This document shows positions 20,660 through 22,053 of a DNA stretch of 22,053 nt, piece by piece. The stretch comes from a virus, in IMG/VR virus record IMGVR_UViG_3300025132_000351, positions 1 through 22,053 of that record; one strand, 5' to 3'. Numbering within the stretch: the stretch's first letter is position 1; each line of letters opens with the position of its first letter. The notes under the pieces are model-generated. The model was not told where the DNA came from, did not search any database, and was given only the letters and a program-made list of their open reading frames with translations. The position numbers and the translations under genes are program-made.

Positions 20660-21091
20660 TTAGGCGATTGCTGAGAACTGACAAGTGATGACACCCAGGC
20701 AATGTGACTCGTCCTGATCATCAACTACAATCCCAGGACCAGATATTTCACTTACTCTTGGTGAGCAAGAATAAGTATCAACATAATCAGAAGCATTAAT
20801 AGACGTTAAACCTGTAATAACTGACTCACTCACAGCAGCTAAAACAGAAGTGCCTTTATTCTTTGGAACGTAAACTCTGCATTGAACGAATCCTGCGTAA
20901 AAAGCACTTGCAGCACCTTGAGCTTGCTGAGTAGCTTGCCCGAAATTAACTGTCATTACTATATATTTCACCGTTTTTCCTGGTCTTGTATAACCAACAT
21001 TGTCATAAACCATCTTTACAGTTGGATCGACATCCTTTACTGCATCTGTAACTGCTTTTTCAAAAGCTGCCCTTGTTTTTACAAGTGTCAT
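20660..21091 (-). CDS. Tail terminator candidate (DUF4128-like)
   Basis: This 143-residue protein starts MTLVKTRAAFEKAVTDAVKD, has PTVKMVYDNVGYTRPG, then a strand-rich half (YIVMTVNFGQATQ, AGFVQCRVYVPKNKGT) and ends HCLGVITCQFSAIA. The arrangement of an N-terminal helix, a YDN-x-x-x-x-P segment and beta strands around QCRVYVPKNKG fits phage tail terminators of the DUF4128/lambda U group. It lies after the gpZ-like gene, overlapping it by four bases, exactly where U lies in lambda. It would cap the tail tube. The family name is from memory and not searched. Confidence 0.72.
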   Translation of the reverse strand: MTLVKTRAAFEKAVTDAVKDVDPTVKMVYDNVGYTRPGKTVKYIVMTVNFGQATQQAQGAASAFYAGFVQCRVYVPKNKGTSVLAAVSESVITGLTSINASDYVDTYSCSPRVSEISGPGIVVDDQDESHCLGVITCQFSAIA

Positions 21092-21591
21092 ACGTCTGTC
21101 CCTAATATATCTATATTAGGACGTTTATCAGTAAAGATTCTATCTACTTTTTGCCTTAACCCTTCTGTGAATGTACCCGATCCATTCAAAATGTAAGCAC
21201 CAATTTGAGAGTTCTTAGACTGTAAAGCTCTTTCTGTATATTCAGCCCTGTTCCCAATATAAATAGGTTGATTAAATTTGTATTTTGTCGGAACTTTAAA
21301 TCTTGGAGCAATGTAAGATGGAGCACCCTCTCCCCCACTTCTTTTTGCTGCCCTTCTTGATTCTTTGATTTTTTTCCACGGGTCTTTAATGAATTGATTA
21401 TCTGGTGGCATCCTTGTTTTAGAAACTTGCCAACTAGAAGCAAAAAATCCACTATCAACAGGACTTACATCGACTAAATCACTAGCAACAGAATTAATAA
21501 ATTGACTTAAATGAGCCTCAGATTGATCTTCCCAATCTTTCAGCATTGCTTTTTGTAAATCTTTATTGTTCTTAAATTCTTTTTTAGCCAT
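21088..21591 (-). CDS. Minor tail component, gpZ / HK97 gp10-like
   Basis: This 167-residue protein contains LVDVSPVDSGFFASSWQVS (about 40-58) and YIGNRAEYTERALQSKNSQ (about 116-134), the two landmarks of the HK97 gp10/lambda Z group: P-V-D-S/T-G-x-x-R/S-x-S-W and N-x-x-x-Y-x-x-x-L. Basic residues are frequent in the middle (KKIKESRRAAKR). The role by analogy is joining tail to head at the tail completion step. A one-base TAATG overlap links it to the gene upstream and an ATGA overlap to the terminator. Confidence 0.78.
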   Translation of the reverse strand: MAKKEFKNNKDLQKAMLKDWEDQSEAHLSQFINSVASDLVDVSPVDSGFFASSWQVSKTRMPPDNQFIKDPWKKIKESRRAAKRSGGEGAPSYIAPRFKVPTKYKFNQPIYIGNRAEYTERALQSKNSQIGAYILNGSGTFTEGLRQKVDRIFTDKRPNIDILGTDV

Positions 21592-21977
21592 TAGAACCTC
21601 ACTAACAAAGTAAATAAATAAACTTGACCACCTCTTTTTGTATCTATTTCAAGAATTTGAGCTACATGAGTTGATCCCGCATAACTTAATGTCACCTCAT
21701 CTCTAAAAGTAGGCTGGTGATCTCCTATTAAATCAGGCGTGACATATAACTTTGCTTCTCTTAATTCTCTTCCTTCGTCCTGCTCTGATTTAATAAATTC
21801 AATAGGAACCTTTATATCAGAATAAGTTGTTGTAACTTCTATTTGTTTCCCTGCCGCTACGTTATAACTTCCTTCTGTCTTTACAGAATAAGTAATCGTA
21901 GTATCTAAAGCCGATCCAAGGTCAGCAACTACGCTTTTAGCTAGAGATTTAAAAGCTGTGTCTAATGCTCCTGCCAT
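21591..21977 (-). CDS. Neck / head-tail connector candidate
   Basis: This 128-residue protein begins MAGALDTAFKSLAKSVVADL, then beta strands (TTITYSVKTEGSY, TTTYSDIKVPIEFI), an acidic helix (KSEQDEGRELREAKLYVTPD) and TFRDEVTLSYAGSTHVAQIL to VYLFTLLVRF. Size, beta-barrel look and position just before the gpZ-like gene suggest a head-closure or connector protein of the SPP1 gp16/lambda FII kind. No residue-level signature is certain. GAGGTT precedes the ATG. Confidence 0.6.
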   Translation of the reverse strand: MAGALDTAFKSLAKSVVADLGSALDTTITYSVKTEGSYNVAAGKQIEVTTTYSDIKVPIEFIKSEQDEGRELREAKLYVTPDLIGDHQPTFRDEVTLSYAGSTHVAQILEIDTKRGGQVYLFTLLVRF

Positions 21978-21979
21978 AA

Positions 21980-22053
21980 TTAACCTCTAACTACCCGAAC
22001 TTGATAGCTGCCACTTCCACCAAGACAATAAGCACCAAGATAGGACTGCAACC
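21980..22053 (-). CDS. C-terminal end of an upstream gene, truncated by window edge
   Basis: Of the three minus-strand frames at the right edge, the one ending TAA at 21980-21982 gives the most protein-like tail (YLGAYCLGGSGSYQVRVVRG) and stops two bases before the next ATG, the spacing seen across this operon. Only 23 residues are visible, so family and function cannot be stated. Position suggests another head or neck gene. Confidence 0.5.
   Translation of the reverse strand, partial: LQSYLGAYCLGGSGSYQVRVVRG

Noticed and set aside
21186-21458. A 90-codon leftward ORF in another frame of the gpZ-like gene
   Set aside because: The gpZ-like frame carries family landmarks (VSPVDSGFFASSW, NRAEYTERAL); this one has none.

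Overview
This window looks like the tail-gene half of an uncultured marine siphovirus (Caudoviricetes), most likely a cyanophage or a close relative. The tail genes follow the lambda order (neck/minor tail, terminator, G, G-T, tape measure H, M, L, K, I, J, fibres) and are all read leftwards. They are AT-rich and tightly packed, with 1-4 base stop/start overlaps. The cyanophage assignment rests on remembered resemblance of the fibres and of several small proteins to marine cyanophage proteins; no search was run.

Layout from right to left: the end of an unidentified gene at the right edge, a neck/connector candidate, a gpZ-like minor tail component, a tail terminator candidate, the G chaperone with a T extension in the +1 frame, a 1231-residue tape measure, then M, L (with an intact four-Cys Fe-S pattern and an added N-terminal module), K (JAMM plus NlpC/P60), I and J. 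Next come a collar-domain fibre, two small fibre-associated proteins, a 544-residue fibre and an 896-residue fibre ending in a peptidase S74 self-cleaving chaperone. Four small leftward genes of unknown role follow (DUF7936-like, coiled coil, membrane, proline-rich). No tail tube gene lies between terminator and G, where lambda has V.

At 542-2637 the strand switches. A five-gene rightward cassette sits inside the leftward genome: a two-helix membrane protein, two apparently related secreted proteins, a 31-residue membrane protein between them, and a third secreted protein whose signal peptide has no usable start codon in frame. It overlaps the leftward proline-rich gene tail-to-tail. Leftward genes resume at 496-1 with a small membrane/coiled-coil protein, a 26-residue coiled-coil peptide and an edge-truncated beta-rich protein. 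The cassette (an exported-protein, moron-like island) and the unusual +1 G-T arrangement are the most interesting parts. I saw no tRNA, rRNA, CRISPR array, integrase or insertion sequence, and no stretch over 300 bases lacks a gene.
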